From the NCBI GenBank assembly GCA_947502405.1, contig CANMZT010000002.1, positions 62,001 through 126,000 on the forward strand: a stretch of 64,000 bases of DNA, read 5' to 3'. The notes under the pieces were generated by a model that ran no database searches, was not told the DNA's origin, and was given only the letters and a program-made list of their open reading frames with translations. This document shows positions 17,974 through 27,143 of this stretch, piece by piece (the stretch's first letter is position 1; every line of letters starts with the position of its first letter). This DNA comes from an uncultured Algibacter sp. Lineage in GTDB: Bacteria; Bacteroidota; Bacteroidia; Flavobacteriales; Flavobacteriaceae. Both the position numbers and the translations under genes were made by a program.

Positions 17974-20163
17974 CTACTTTTTTATTACTTTAATAAATAC
18001 TGGTTTCTTTGAATTCACTTTTACGAAATAGATACCATTAGGTTTATCAGCTAAACTCAATTGTACCTTTCCAGCGTTTACTGAAAACGTTTTAGAAACT
18101 ATTAATTGAGATTGTATATTGTACACTTCTAAATCTATGGTGTCTATACTATTTGGAATATACATTTCAAACAAACCGTTAGTAGGGTTAGGATATGCTT
18201 TTATATTTTCTAACAGACTAATTGTTTTTGACATTTCGCCTTGACAAGCTTCTTTACTCTTTATTTGAATAATGTCGCCATCGCTAATATCTAAAGTAAA
18301 ATTAGTTTGGTAGGTTTCAAATAATTCCATTCCATTTTTTAACACAGTGTATGGTGCTTCACCTGATGATACAGAAACCTTTGCTGATTTTTTATTTATA
18401 CTTATTTTACCACTTAATTTTGGAGCAGCTTCAACTGTTACTTGATAACAATGGCTAAAATCTTTTCCTACAACTTCTATACATAAATCGTAAACACCGG
18501 GGGTAATACCTTCAATAGTTTTATCTTTAGTAAAACTATACTCTACACCATCTATAGTAGCTACATACTCATCTACTGCGTTACCACTAATTATTAGCTT
18601 ACCATTATTCATCCCAGAACATGTCTCACCTTTTGCCTGAATTGTAAAATTATTAGGTCCTAATGGATCTGTAGGTACAATATCTAAATCTATAATTTGT
18701 AGATATAAAGGTTGTGCACTACCAGAACTATCTTCCATTAAGTAATAGTATGCCTTACCATTTTCTATATGTACAACGCCGTGATCAAACTGTCTTCCGC
18801 TAGTAGCCTCATAAACCTTCTCAAAATTATCAGTTCCACCTTCAGCTTTGTATACAACAACCCTTCCGTTATTTAAACCTACTGTGTAAACATTAGGTCC
18901 TGAGGTGTAAAAAGATCCTGATATAGATTTTTCTGTAGTTGTAAACTCTGTAGCACCTGCTGGTTTATAGGTGTGTAAGTTTTTAGTAATATTATTCTCC
19001 GTATCTCGTACCTGACTCTTAATATGTACATCTCCATTGGCGGTTACTGTCCAATCAAAACCACCAACAATATAGACCTGATCTTTCTGTGTAGTCTGCA
19101 CATAGTCTCCAGGCTCCATAACTTTTATAAAATCTGCATCCCATAGTGGTAGACTGAAAGATTCCCCTTTATGATTTTTCCAACCTGTAGCGGCCGTTTG
19201 ATCATCTGAATAGGCATAATATATCCCGTTTTGATAACGATATTTATCATTATTATTAGCCAACCTACGTTGAAAACCTATACGAAACTTACCGTTTACG
19301 TATTTCATATCACCATAAAGTCCCCAATTATAATCAATGTCTGGTTGACTTCTTGCATTCAATCTATTAAAATCTATGAAGTTACCCCAATCACCAGTAT
19401 TGGCATCATATTTAATAAATTTGTACATACCATTGTTGTTTCCACCTTCACGCATGAGCATAAAAAGCTCTCCACTATCATTTTGGAAGAATCTCGGGTA
19501 GGTTAATGATACAAATTCTGATTGAGCAGCAGTTCCCGGCATTCTTAAATGTTTATATCCTCCTGTACCATTTTGAACGAATTTATCCAGAGTAAAATCA
19601 GCATCTGGTAAAGAAGCTGCATTTTTAACAGAATAGGAGTATCTAAAATAATCATTAGCTAGACTTCCGTTAGAAGGTCTTGAAGCACTATAAGCGTGCA
19701 TATCGTACAACAAATGAATTGTTCCGTCTAAAGGACTTACACCAACAGCTATGGTATTATGAGATTCTCCAATCCAGTATTGATTTTGATATCCCGTATG
19801 CCTATGAGGAAACTCTATAGTTGCCATGGAGCCTGTTTTTGTATTATATCGTGTTAGCATTACATGGCGATCTGCTTTACCGCCACGATACCACGTCATA
19901 AAAACATAATCACCATAGGTTTTTATAGCATCTCCATGAGCAGAAATATTACGTCCAAAGAAAAAATCATAAGGAGCGTTATCTCCTGTATTTGAAGTAC
20001 CACTAGAAACTTTACTACCATCAAAATGAAGGCCTAAATCTGTGATTTTAACTTCTGTTTCTAAAACTACTTGAGCATTTAAAATGCCTGTTGGTATTAA
20101 TAAAGACAAAAGGACAAATAAAAAGCCTTTTTTTACCAAATTAATAGAGTAATTTTTTTTCAT
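17974..20163 (-). CDS. Ulvan lyase-like BNR_4 propeller (PL24/PL25 type), T9SS-secreted
   Basis: 729 aa with a signal peptide ending near NAQ31. The propeller (about 32-495) is almost the same as that of the 820-aa lyase and keeps the same presumed catalytic set: H156 (YDMHAY), Y222 (SLTYPRFF), R238 and Y278. The C-terminal part differs. It has one beta-rich domain (about 505-645, with NFTIQAKGETCSGMNNGKL and VTVEAAPKLSGKISIN) in place of the Ig-plus-ricin pair, then a T9SS sorting domain (IKAYPNPTNGLFEMYI...VKVIKK). It is predicted to depolymerise ulvan outside the cell. It has its own operator D and is followed by the FN3 lipoprotein. Confidence 0.85.
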   Translation of the reverse strand: MKKNYSINLVKKGFLFVLLSLLIPTGILNAQVVLETEVKITDLGLHFDGSKVSSGTSNTGDNAPYDFFFGRNISAHGDAIKTYGDYVFMTWYRGGKADRHVMLTRYNTKTGSMATIEFPHRHTGYQNQYWIGESHNTIAVGVSPLDGTIHLLYDMHAYSASRPSNGSLANDYFRYSYSVKNAASLPDADFTLDKFVQNGTGGYKHLRMPGTAAQSEFVSLTYPRFFQNDSGELFMLMREGGNNNGMYKFIKYDANTGDWGNFIDFNRLNARSQPDIDYNWGLYGDMKYVNGKFRIGFQRRLANNNDKYRYQNGIYYAYSDDQTAATGWKNHKGESFSLPLWDADFIKVMEPGDYVQTTQKDQVYIVGGFDWTVTANGDVHIKSQVRDTENNITKNLHTYKPAGATEFTTTEKSISGSFYTSGPNVYTVGLNNGRVVVYKAEGGTDNFEKVYEATSGRQFDHGVVHIENGKAYYYLMEDSSGSAQPLYLQIIDLDIVPTDPLGPNNFTIQAKGETCSGMNNGKLIISGNAVDEYVATIDGVEYSFTKDKTIEGITPGVYDLCIEVVGKDFSHCYQVTVEAAPKLSGKISINKKSAKVSVSSGEAPYTVLKNGMELFETYQTNFTLDISDGDIIQIKSKEACQGEMSKTISLLENIKAYPNPTNGLFEMYIPNSIDTIDLEVYNIQSQLIVSKTFSVNAGKVQLSLADKPNGIYFVKVNSKKPVFIKVIKK

Positions 20164-20231
20164 AGTTTATCTTTTCACATTGACAAGAAAGATTTTTAAA
20201 TACAAATTTAGACAATTTGATCAAAAAAGTG

Positions 20232-20246
20232 TCCTGTAGTATGCTG
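20232..20246 (-). promoter_or_regulatory. PUL direct-repeat operator D (729-aa lyase)
   Basis: Reads CAGCATACTACAGGA in the direction of transcription. TAAATTTG (20203-20210), a perfect TAnnTTTG box, follows after 21 bp. The ATG at 20163 would then have a leader of about 33 nt. Confidence 0.78.
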
Positions 20247-20281
20247 ATGATTTTCAAATAATTACCTCACTTTATAATTAA

Positions 20282-20596
20282 TCAGTCTAGATAAAACACC
20301 TCTTCTAACGGAACTGAAACAGGTGAGTTATCAGGGTTAACCTCCATAACATCTGCCATAAAATCCCACCACTTCTTAACAACATCATTGTTTGCTAAAT
20401 CTTGTGACCCTCCTTCACCTGAAACCTTTTGAAAGGCGAATAAAATACTGGTTTCTTCATCAAAAAAAATAGAATACTCACTTACACCATTATCTTTTAA
20501 TAACTGTTTTAGCTCTGGCCACAATTCATCATGGCGCTTTTTATAGGCTTCTTTTTGACCTTTGTTGAGTTTCATTTTAAATGCTAGTCTCTGCAT
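20282..20596 (-). CDS. rhaM: L-rhamnose mutarotase
   Basis: 104 aa, the normal length for RhaM, a cytoplasmic dimeric ferredoxin-like protein that interconverts the alpha and beta anomers of L-rhamnose (EC 5.1.3.32). The family signature is visible as KMKLNKGQKEAYKKRHDELWPEL with the catalytic His22, then EYSIFFDEETSILFAF and KKWWDFMADVM. It lies between the small T9SS protein and the second lyase and lacks its own operator, so it may be read from the upstream promoter or an unrecognised one. Its presence ties the cluster to rhamnose-rich glycans and so to ulvan. Confidence 0.95.
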   Translation of the reverse strand: MQRLAFKMKLNKGQKEAYKKRHDELWPELKQLLKDNGVSEYSIFFDEETSILFAFQKVSGEGGSQDLANNDVVKKWWDFMADVMEVNPDNSPVSVPLEEVFYLD

Positions 20597-20673
20597 GGTA
20601 TAAAACGTTTTTATTTATAGCTTAAGATCTTTTAAAGCTAGGTTAAAGTTTTTTGTAAAAAAAAAAAAAAAAA

Positions 20674-20700
20674 CATCCTATCTTTTATCAAGATAGAATG
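20674..20700 (-). terminator. Strong terminator of the 286-aa T9SS protein gene
   Basis: Eleven-base arms (catcctatctt 20674-20684 and aagatagaatg 20690-20700, one wobble) have a 5-nt loop. A run of 17 consecutive A (20657-20673) reads as a long T tract on the minus strand. It lies between this gene and rhaM. Confidence 0.85.
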
Positions 20701-20732
20701 TTTTTAAAAAAATATATTGTGTAAAACTTAAA

Positions 20733-21593
20733 TTATTGCTTTACAATCTTTTTTGTGTATGAACCATTATCTCCTTGCATTTTTACAAGATACATACCAG
20801 TTGATAAAGCACTTACATCAATATTAAGCTCAGATCTCTCATTTACTTCTCTAGAGATTACTTCTTTACCTAATAAAGAATATACTGATACTTGTTTAAC
20901 ATTAGCAGTAAGCCCTTTAATGCTTAACTCATTATTATTAACTGGGTTAGAAATAAAAATTGAACTTGTATCAAAATCTGCAGTACTTAATAAAGCTACT
21001 AGGTGGTAATCAATAACATCTATTCCTCCACTATCGAATTGTACAGGGTCACCTGCTGCTGATGGAATTACACCATATCTTGAATTAGTTACACCGTCTG
21101 CTAATTGAATAAACAATGCATTGTTTTTCGGTCCTGATGGATTTGCTCCATTAGAGTCAGGATCTCCATTAGCGTCTACTTTAGCTTTTCTTCTTTGGAA
21201 CTGATCCAAACCAGACCAATCACCTGCGCCATTCGATTCTGGAAGTCTTTGCTCAACAGTAAGTGTAACATCTGGATAATTTGCAGACTCAGCTACACTC
21301 ATACACATCGTCCAATCAATTCCACCTGCATTTGAAGTAATTTCCATTAAGCCAGCAGAAGCTGGTGATCTATGGCCTACTATAGACCAAACTTGTGTAG
21401 GATCATCTCCTGGTAATTCTGTAGCCCATTCTAATTCACCGGTACTACCATTAATTGTCATAAATAAATTAGTCCCTCTTGCGCCTATTTTATACGTACC
21501 ATCTCCACACCATAATATAGGTTGAGCTTGGGCTTGAATCGCAAACAGGGCAAATAATAAAAATGCACTAAATTTTAATGTAATTTTTTTCAT
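20733..21593 (-). CDS. Small T9SS-secreted protein, ricin-like N-terminal domain, function unknown
   Basis: 286 aa with a signal peptide ending AIQAQAQ. Residues 25-205 form one beta-rich domain (GTYKIGARGTNLFMTI, ELEWATELPGDDPTQVWSIVGH, WTMCMSV, NNALFIQLADG). The opening resembles ricin-type or fascin-type beta-trefoils, so carbohydrate binding is possible, but I do not recognise the family. A T9SS type A sorting domain follows (SIFISNPVNNNELSIKGLTANVKQVSVYSLLGKEVISREV...KKIVKQ). No catalytic residues can be proposed. The gene stands alone behind a triple operator and ends in a strong terminator, which is typical of an abundant single product. It could be a secreted ulvan-binding protein. 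Confidence 0.65.
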   Translation of the reverse strand: MKKITLKFSAFLLFALFAIQAQAQPILWCGDGTYKIGARGTNLFMTINGSTGELEWATELPGDDPTQVWSIVGHRSPASAGLMEITSNAGGIDWTMCMSVAESANYPDVTLTVEQRLPESNGAGDWSGLDQFQRRKAKVDANGDPDSNGANPSGPKNNALFIQLADGVTNSRYGVIPSAAGDPVQFDSGGIDVIDYHLVALLSTADFDTSSIFISNPVNNNELSIKGLTANVKQVSVYSLLGKEVISREVNERSELNIDVSALSTGMYLVKMQGDNGSYTKKIVKQ

Positions 21594-21644
21594 AAGTATT
21601 TTAGTTTTAATTATAATTAATGCTAAATATACAAAAAAAAGAAA

Positions 21645-21669
21645 CTCTGTAGTATCATGTACTATCCTG
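21645..21669 (-). promoter_or_regulatory. PUL operator E, triple direct repeat (286-aa protein)
   Basis: Three repeats 10 bp apart read CAGGA, CATGA and CAGAG along the minus strand (21669 to 21645). A -10-like box TATATTTA is at 21624-21631. It lies 23 bp after the middle repeat, close to the 22-bp spacing seen elsewhere, and 13 bp after the last one. Confidence 0.65.
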
Positions 21670-21783
21670 TAAACTAGAGTTTTTTTTAAATTTTAACAAA
21701 AAAAGCATTATACCTTCATTGACATAGAATATTTTTTTACGTAAAACAGTGAATTTATTACTTAAAAGAGTAGGTATGAAAAT

Positions 21784-23958
21784 CTATTGTACCGTTAAAG
21801 TTACCTTTTTTAAATCTTTTTCTAGTGATGAAGCACCGACAGAAATTGTAAATGTCCCAGGTTCTACGACTTTTTTCATCTCTTGGTTCAATACATTTAA
21901 CTCATCAAAACCTAAATTAAAAGTTACTGTTTTGGTTTCACCTGGTTTCAAAGTAATACGCTCAAAACCCTTTAATAGTTTTAAATATCGACCTACCGAA
22001 GCATAATCATCTCGAACGTACATTTGAACAACCTCATCACCTTCACGATCGCCCGTATTAGTAACTTCAACTGAAACCGAGGTTGATTCATCAGCATTAA
22101 TAGTAGTATTTTCTAATTTTGGTGTACCATATTTAAAAGTAGTATAGCTTAAGCCATATCCAAACGGAAATAATGGTGATTTATCTGCATCTTTAAATAA
22201 ACCTTTACCAGAACCTATAAAATCTGGACGCTCTAAATAGGTTACAGGAACCTGCCCTACAGATCTTGGAAAAGATACTGTAAGCTTACCTCCAGGATTT
22301 ACATCACCAAATATAGCATCTGCAATAGCATCTCCAGAACGCATACCTAAATACCATGTTTCTAAAATTGATGGAATATTTTCTGAAACATAATTGATAG
22401 ATAAGGGTCTTCCATTAATTAAAACAGCAACAATAGGTTTACCTGTTTCATGGATTGCTTTTACCAATTCTTGCTGCACACCATATAAATTTAAATCGGC
22501 TCTATCTACACCTTCACCACCAGTTTTTCTTGAACCACCTATAACTAGAACAACTGCATCAGACTTTTTTGCTGCTGCAATTGCTGCGGGAAAACCTGCT
22601 TTAGAATTACTTAATAAATCACAACCTTTTGCATAGTTAATTTTTACTTTATCTCCAACTTTAGCTTTTATTCCATCTAAAGCTGAAACATAAAATGGTG
22701 GTAAACCGGAGTAGCCTCCTAATAAAGAATACGTTCCTTTTGCAGGTCTTTCTTCATGAGCATTTGGACCAATTACAGCTAAAGATTTTATGTTAGACAT
22801 ATCCAAAGGCAATACGTTATTATCATTTTTTAATAAAATAATTGCTTTTTTAGCCATTTCATAAGAAAACTCTTGGTGTTCTTTTTTACCAGCATTTACA
22901 GTTTTGGTGTCTATCGCTTTTGGTTCTGCATCAAATAAACCCAAATTATATTTTGCAGTTAAAATACGAGAAGTTGCTTTGTCAATATACTTCAACAATT
23001 CAGGATTCTGCGTAATTGTATCTTTTAATACTTTGGAATTGTATGCAGCTAGCTTTTCGTTCTTTCCAATAACTAAGTCCATATCAACACCCGCTTTTAA
23101 TCCTAAAAGAGCTGATTTAGTTCTAGTATCTGCAATAAAATGCATAGTACCTAATCTTGCAACGTCATTATTATCAGAAACAATAAAGCCATCAAAACCT
23201 AGTTCATCTCTTAAAATATCTTTTAACAACCAAGTATTCATGTGGTTTGGAACTCCATTATAATCTTGATGCCCTGGCATAACCGCACCTACTCTTGCTT
23301 CTTTAATAGCAGCCTCAAAAGGTGGTAAGTAAACCTCTCTTAATCTACGTTCTGACATATCACTAAAACCACCATTAATACCTCGTCTGTTTTCTGGATA
23401 TCCTATAAAATGTTTTGCAGTTGCTATTACGTGATTCTCATCAAATCTTTCATCACCCATACCTTGTAAACCTTGAATAAATGCAACACCCATTCTAGAC
23501 ACCAAGTAAGGATCTTCTCCATAAGATTCTTCTACACGTCCATATCTTGGGTCTCCAGAAATTACATCTAAATTAGGCGAATACGTATGAGTAACTCCTA
23601 AAGCTCTCGCTTCTATAGCTGTTTGTGAAGCCATTTTTTTAACCAATTCAGGTTGCCAAGTAGAGGCAGCTGCAATAGCTTGAGGATACACAGTTGTATT
23701 ACCATAATAATCTAGTACAAGCCAAACTCCATGTAGTGCTTCTGCATATTTCATGTACGGTATTCCTAATCGTTCGTTTGCTGGAGCATCTTGCGTCATT
23801 TCTGCAATTTTCTCATCCAAAGTCATTTGGCTTATAAGGTTCTCAACTTTTGATGCAATTTCAGAATCTTTCTTACTTGTAGTTGTATCAGTTTTATGTT
23901 CTGATTTACAGCTAAATAATGAGGCTACAACACATGCAACAACTAATAATTTCTTCAT
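21784..23958 (-). CDS. GH3 beta-glycosidase (beta-xylosidase/beta-glucosidase), lipoprotein
   Basis: 724 aa with the lipobox VASLFSC (Cys17). The GH3 N-terminal barrel spans about 40-360. It includes ALGVTHTYSPNLDVISGDPRYGRVEESYGEDPYL and KHFIGYPENRRGINGG, and D262 in GFDGFIVSDNND is the nucleophile. The alpha/beta sandwich domain follows (IILLKNDNNVLPLD, LAVIGPNA, VVLVIGGS), then a C-terminal FN3-like domain (about 630-720, TGDREGDEVVQMYVRD). In an ulvan locus a beta-xylosidase role is the best guess. It starts 31 nt downstream of the GH5 gene and shares its promoter. Confidence 0.9.
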   Translation of the reverse strand: MKKLLVVACVVASLFSCKSEHKTDTTTSKKDSEIASKVENLISQMTLDEKIAEMTQDAPANERLGIPYMKYAEALHGVWLVLDYYGNTTVYPQAIAAASTWQPELVKKMASQTAIEARALGVTHTYSPNLDVISGDPRYGRVEESYGEDPYLVSRMGVAFIQGLQGMGDERFDENHVIATAKHFIGYPENRRGINGGFSDMSERRLREVYLPPFEAAIKEARVGAVMPGHQDYNGVPNHMNTWLLKDILRDELGFDGFIVSDNNDVARLGTMHFIADTRTKSALLGLKAGVDMDLVIGKNEKLAAYNSKVLKDTITQNPELLKYIDKATSRILTAKYNLGLFDAEPKAIDTKTVNAGKKEHQEFSYEMAKKAIILLKNDNNVLPLDMSNIKSLAVIGPNAHEERPAKGTYSLLGGYSGLPPFYVSALDGIKAKVGDKVKINYAKGCDLLSNSKAGFPAAIAAAKKSDAVVLVIGGSRKTGGEGVDRADLNLYGVQQELVKAIHETGKPIVAVLINGRPLSINYVSENIPSILETWYLGMRSGDAIADAIFGDVNPGGKLTVSFPRSVGQVPVTYLERPDFIGSGKGLFKDADKSPLFPFGYGLSYTTFKYGTPKLENTTINADESTSVSVEVTNTGDREGDEVVQMYVRDDYASVGRYLKLLKGFERITLKPGETKTVTFNLGFDELNVLNQEMKKVVEPGTFTISVGASSLEKDLKKVTLTVQ

Positions 23959-23989
23959 AAACTTTTATTTAATAATTACTTTATTTTAA

Positions 23990-25381
23990 TTAAAAATTTC
24001 GCAGCCCTGGAACTACTTTTATATTTAAAACCTCTTTGGTTTTAGGCCATTTTAAAACGATTAATTTTTGAGTATTGGCATCCCAAATATAATCTGTTGG
24101 ATTGATTTCTTTGTCTAATTTATAAACTTCTAGCCCAACATTTTTTATAGGGTTGTAATATAGTACTGTTTTGTCGCCTATTAATACTGAAAACCCATCA
24201 GGATAATGCCTATTAGCACCAATAAATATTTTTGAAGCGCCTTTGGTATTATCTGGTTTAATATTTAAATTTAAAGTTCTAGTAGCATGATTAAATAGAA
24301 AAGATTGAATATCTCCAGCTATAGATTGCGGAAATGGTCTTGATATTACATCGGTAATATATTTACGTTCTACAGTACCAGCATCTGTTTTATCACTAAA
24401 AATTGACCATGTTGAAGGGCCTCCTGGTAAAAAGTTTTGCATGGTTCTATTACCTAAAAACCAAGCCTTTATAGAACCTACACCCATTTGGTCAAAAACC
24501 TCAGCGGTTCTTATGTAAAGTTCTCTATATTTTAATTGTCCTAATTTGCCTTCTACCAAAGTATCTGTTGTAGCAAATGTTGGAAAACCCCATTCACCTA
24601 TTAAAATAGGCGCTTTTAACATATCTGATTCTTTATCAAACCTATCCATATTTCGTTTGATATAATCAATATCATTTTGGTAAATGTGTGGTGCAAAAAC
24701 TATATTTTTTCTGTTAATTGGTGCTGTTATTTCTGAATATTGATTATTGTCTATCTTTTCACCTTTATTCATAAAGATAGATTGAAACAGAATTAATTTA
24801 TCAGCATTTATTTTTTGACTTTCATCTATAATTTTTTGATAAAGCGGAATTAGGTATTTATTGGTTAAGTCTTCATAAGAAATATCCATTGTTAACTTTC
24901 TAGGTTCGTTAACCACATCATAGCCCAAAACTGAAGTTTCATTAGAATAACGGTTCCAAATGACTTTCCAAGCATCTATATACGTTTGATATTCATTTTT
25001 TTTATTTTGCCAGAACTCTTCCCAAACAAATTTATCTACACCGTAAACCGTCATTTTAAAAACTGTTTTAATGCCTTTGTTTTTTCCTAAAGCAACAAGA
25101 GTATCTAATTTTTTAAGATAATTAGGTTCAAGTTCTCCTCCAGGAAAGTTACTTAATTTTCCAAGCTCCAAACGTATAACTTGAGAATTGGCACCCATCC
25201 TCACCATTCGTGCATAATCATCGCTATTAAAGAAAACCTCTCCTGCATGATCATTGGTGTTTACTACAAAACCTCTTGGAATAATATGACGACCAATTTC
25301 ATCTCGGAGTCCATGTTTTATTTGAGAAAAAACATTTAAAGAAATCAAAGAAAAAACAAAAAGAATTATTTTAATTTTCAT
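23990..25381 (-). CDS. GH5-family glycoside hydrolase with C-terminal beta domain
   Basis: 463 aa from the ATG at 25381. A GTG at 25399 would extend it by six residues, but it overlaps the inferred -10 box, so I reject it. The signal peptide is MKIKIILFVFSLISLNVFSQ. The clan GH-A barrel has the acid/base E159 in GYDVVNEPR, H232 in FAPHIYQND and the nucleophile E263 in LIGEWGFP. This layout, plus the extra domain after about residue 350 (FPQSIAGDIQSFLFNHATRTLNLNI...), resembles endoglycoceramidase-like GH5 enzymes. The substrate is uncertain, since GH5 is not a core ulvan family. It is the first gene of the GH5-GH3 unit behind operator F. Confidence 0.8.
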   Translation of the reverse strand: MKIKIILFVFSLISLNVFSQIKHGLRDEIGRHIIPRGFVVNTNDHAGEVFFNSDDYARMVRMGANSQVIRLELGKLSNFPGGELEPNYLKKLDTLVALGKNKGIKTVFKMTVYGVDKFVWEEFWQNKKNEYQTYIDAWKVIWNRYSNETSVLGYDVVNEPRKLTMDISYEDLTNKYLIPLYQKIIDESQKINADKLILFQSIFMNKGEKIDNNQYSEITAPINRKNIVFAPHIYQNDIDYIKRNMDRFDKESDMLKAPILIGEWGFPTFATTDTLVEGKLGQLKYRELYIRTAEVFDQMGVGSIKAWFLGNRTMQNFLPGGPSTWSIFSDKTDAGTVERKYITDVISRPFPQSIAGDIQSFLFNHATRTLNLNIKPDNTKGASKIFIGANRHYPDGFSVLIGDKTVLYYNPIKNVGLEVYKLDKEINPTDYIWDANTQKLIVLKWPKTKEVLNIKVVPGLRNF

Positions 25382-25428
25382 GGTATATTTATGAACCACT
25401 AATTTAGAAATCCTGCTTGTATATTGTA

Positions 25429-25443
25429 TCCTGCACTGTACTG
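25429..25443 (-). promoter_or_regulatory. PUL direct-repeat operator F (GH5-GH3 unit)
   Basis: Reads CAGTACAGTGCAGGA on the minus strand. TAAATTAG (25399-25406) follows after exactly 22 bp. An extra half-site CAGGA lies at 25415-25411. The site sits right behind the SusD terminator. Confidence 0.75.
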
Positions 25444-25471
25444 TTGTTACTTACACTTATTTCTTTAAAAA

Positions 25472-25501
25472 AAAGCCGAAGGATACACATCCTTCGGCTT
25501 T
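25472..25501 (-). terminator. Terminator of the SusC/SusD operon
   Basis: A perfect 13-bp hairpin (aaagccgaaggat / atccttcggcttt, loop acac) is followed by T residues on the minus strand. It lies 24 nt past the SusD stop codon. Confidence 0.9.
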
Positions 25502-25525
25502 ATAAACTAAATAACTAAAAAACAA

Positions 25526-27133
25526 TTATCTATATCCATTATTAGTTGGATCTGATTCTAACAAAGCAGGGTTTAACTGTAAGTCATTTAACGGAATTGG
25601 TAATAAAACATGATAATCTTGTATGTTTTCATTAGGTGTATATGTTTTGAATTCTGCATTACGAACAACATCCAAATAAATACCCCATCTTATTAAATCA
25701 TACCTTCTTGTTGCTTCTGCAGCTAATTCCCATTTACGTTCATCATAAATAGCTTCTCTAAAATCTTGTTGACTTAGTCCTAAAATTGCCTCAGCTTCTC
25801 CTTGAGTTGCAAAAGCACGCTCTCTTATTTCTCTAATGTACTCGAAAGCTGTGTCAGGGTTACCTCCTGGTCTCTCGTTTTCACACTCAGCAGCCATTAA
25901 GTGTACATCTGCCATTCTGAATACCAATCTATTATCACCATGGTTAAAACGTGGAGACGTCTCAAAATTAAGATTCATGAATTTAGGCATATAGGTATGA
26001 TTCAATTGAATCCCAGCATAAGAATCCATAATATTTAATGGTCGTCGCAAATCGTTCATAGGAAACTTTTCAGCAAAGTCTTTTGATGCTATCTGAAGTC
26101 CAGTACCATTAAATTCTTGCCCATTGGCTTTTAAAGCAGCCTTTAAAGCATCACTTCGAGCTGCAAATTCCTCAGGTTCTTCACCTTCAATTTCAGCTGG
26201 TTCATCTCTTATACGTGGGTTAAAGAGACTTGGTCTCCAATAATTATTTCCTGCAAATGCACGACCTGGAAACGCTGGCTCAAATTGACCCGTAACATCC
26301 TTAGCAAAATCTAAAGCCCATATAATTTCCGCATTATACTCATTTGCCGGATCAAATACATCTGCATAAGTTGACAATAAACTGTGAGGAGAATCGTTAA
26401 TAATCTCTAAACATTTATCCAAACCAGCTTGCCAGTTTTTAGCTTGCATATGTATTTTAGCCTCGATAATAGCAGCAGCCCATTTAGAGGCACTACCCCT
26501 TTCTTCATCTGGAACAACAGATTGCAGATTATTTTGTGCAAACTCCAAATCATCTAATACACTAGCAAGTATAATATCTTTATCAGTTCTTCGTAGTGTA
26601 GCTATCTCTTCTAGAGTAAGAACTTCAGTGTAAAAAGGTGCGTCACCCCAAAGGTTTGAGATATGCCAATAAGCCAATGCGCGCATAAATCTTGCCTGCG
26701 CAATAACATTGGCCTGAACATCCTCAGAAATAGATCCATTTCCAGTAACCCTTTCAACAATAACATTGGCATTTAAAATAACTTTGTATAAATTTTGCCA
26801 TGTATCTGATACACTCATTTTTTGGTTTGAAGCGTCAGCAGTAGCTTCACTTAAAGTGTAATTACCCATCACCTCGAAAATTGGATGTGTTCGATTTGGT
26901 TCTATAATATCTACACCGTTATCATACCAATTATCCAAACCTGCTTGCCCGTAAATGGAGTTATTTTTAATTACTGCATATAAGCCCGTAATGGCTTGTC
27001 TTGCATCCGCATCGTTAGCAAAGAAGTTTTCTGGAGAAATAATGTCTCGTGGTTCTTCCTCAAGAAATGAATCACAACTAAAACATGTGATCAAAACTAA
27101 GGATATATAAAAAATTAATTTATTTGTTTTCAT
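25526..27133 (-). CDS. SusD/RagB-family glycan-binding lipoprotein (PUL pair)
   Basis: 535 aa with the lipobox ITCFSC, followed by DSFLEEEPRDIISPENFF, the standard SusD start. TPR-like helices carry ALAYWHISNLWGDAPFYTEVLT, and the C-terminal landmark AIYDERKWELAAEATRRYDLIRWGIY is typical of the family. It forms the lid of the outer-membrane SusC transporter and binds oligosaccharides. It starts 10 nt after the SusC stop, so the two are co-expressed. Since it belongs to the operator-controlled cluster, its ligand should be ulvan oligosaccharides. Confidence 0.95.
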   Translation of the reverse strand: MKTNKLIFYISLVLITCFSCDSFLEEEPRDIISPENFFANDADARQAITGLYAVIKNNSIYGQAGLDNWYDNGVDIIEPNRTHPIFEVMGNYTLSEATADASNQKMSVSDTWQNLYKVILNANVIVERVTGNGSISEDVQANVIAQARFMRALAYWHISNLWGDAPFYTEVLTLEEIATLRRTDKDIILASVLDDLEFAQNNLQSVVPDEERGSASKWAAAIIEAKIHMQAKNWQAGLDKCLEIINDSPHSLLSTYADVFDPANEYNAEIIWALDFAKDVTGQFEPAFPGRAFAGNNYWRPSLFNPRIRDEPAEIEGEEPEEFAARSDALKAALKANGQEFNGTGLQIASKDFAEKFPMNDLRRPLNIMDSYAGIQLNHTYMPKFMNLNFETSPRFNHGDNRLVFRMADVHLMAAECENERPGGNPDTAFEYIREIRERAFATQGEAEAILGLSQQDFREAIYDERKWELAAEATRRYDLIRWGIYLDVVRNAEFKTYTPNENIQDYHVLLPIPLNDLQLNPALLESDPTNNGYR

Positions 27134-27143
27134 AGTTATATTT

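Noticed and set aside
20657-20673. Run of 17 A as a possible simple-sequence variable tract
   Set aside because: It is the T tract of a strong terminator and is not in or in front of a coding frame.
25382-25399. GTG start extending the GH5 protein by six residues
   Set aside because: It overlaps the inferred -10 box of operator F, and the ATG at 25381 gives a normal signal peptide start.
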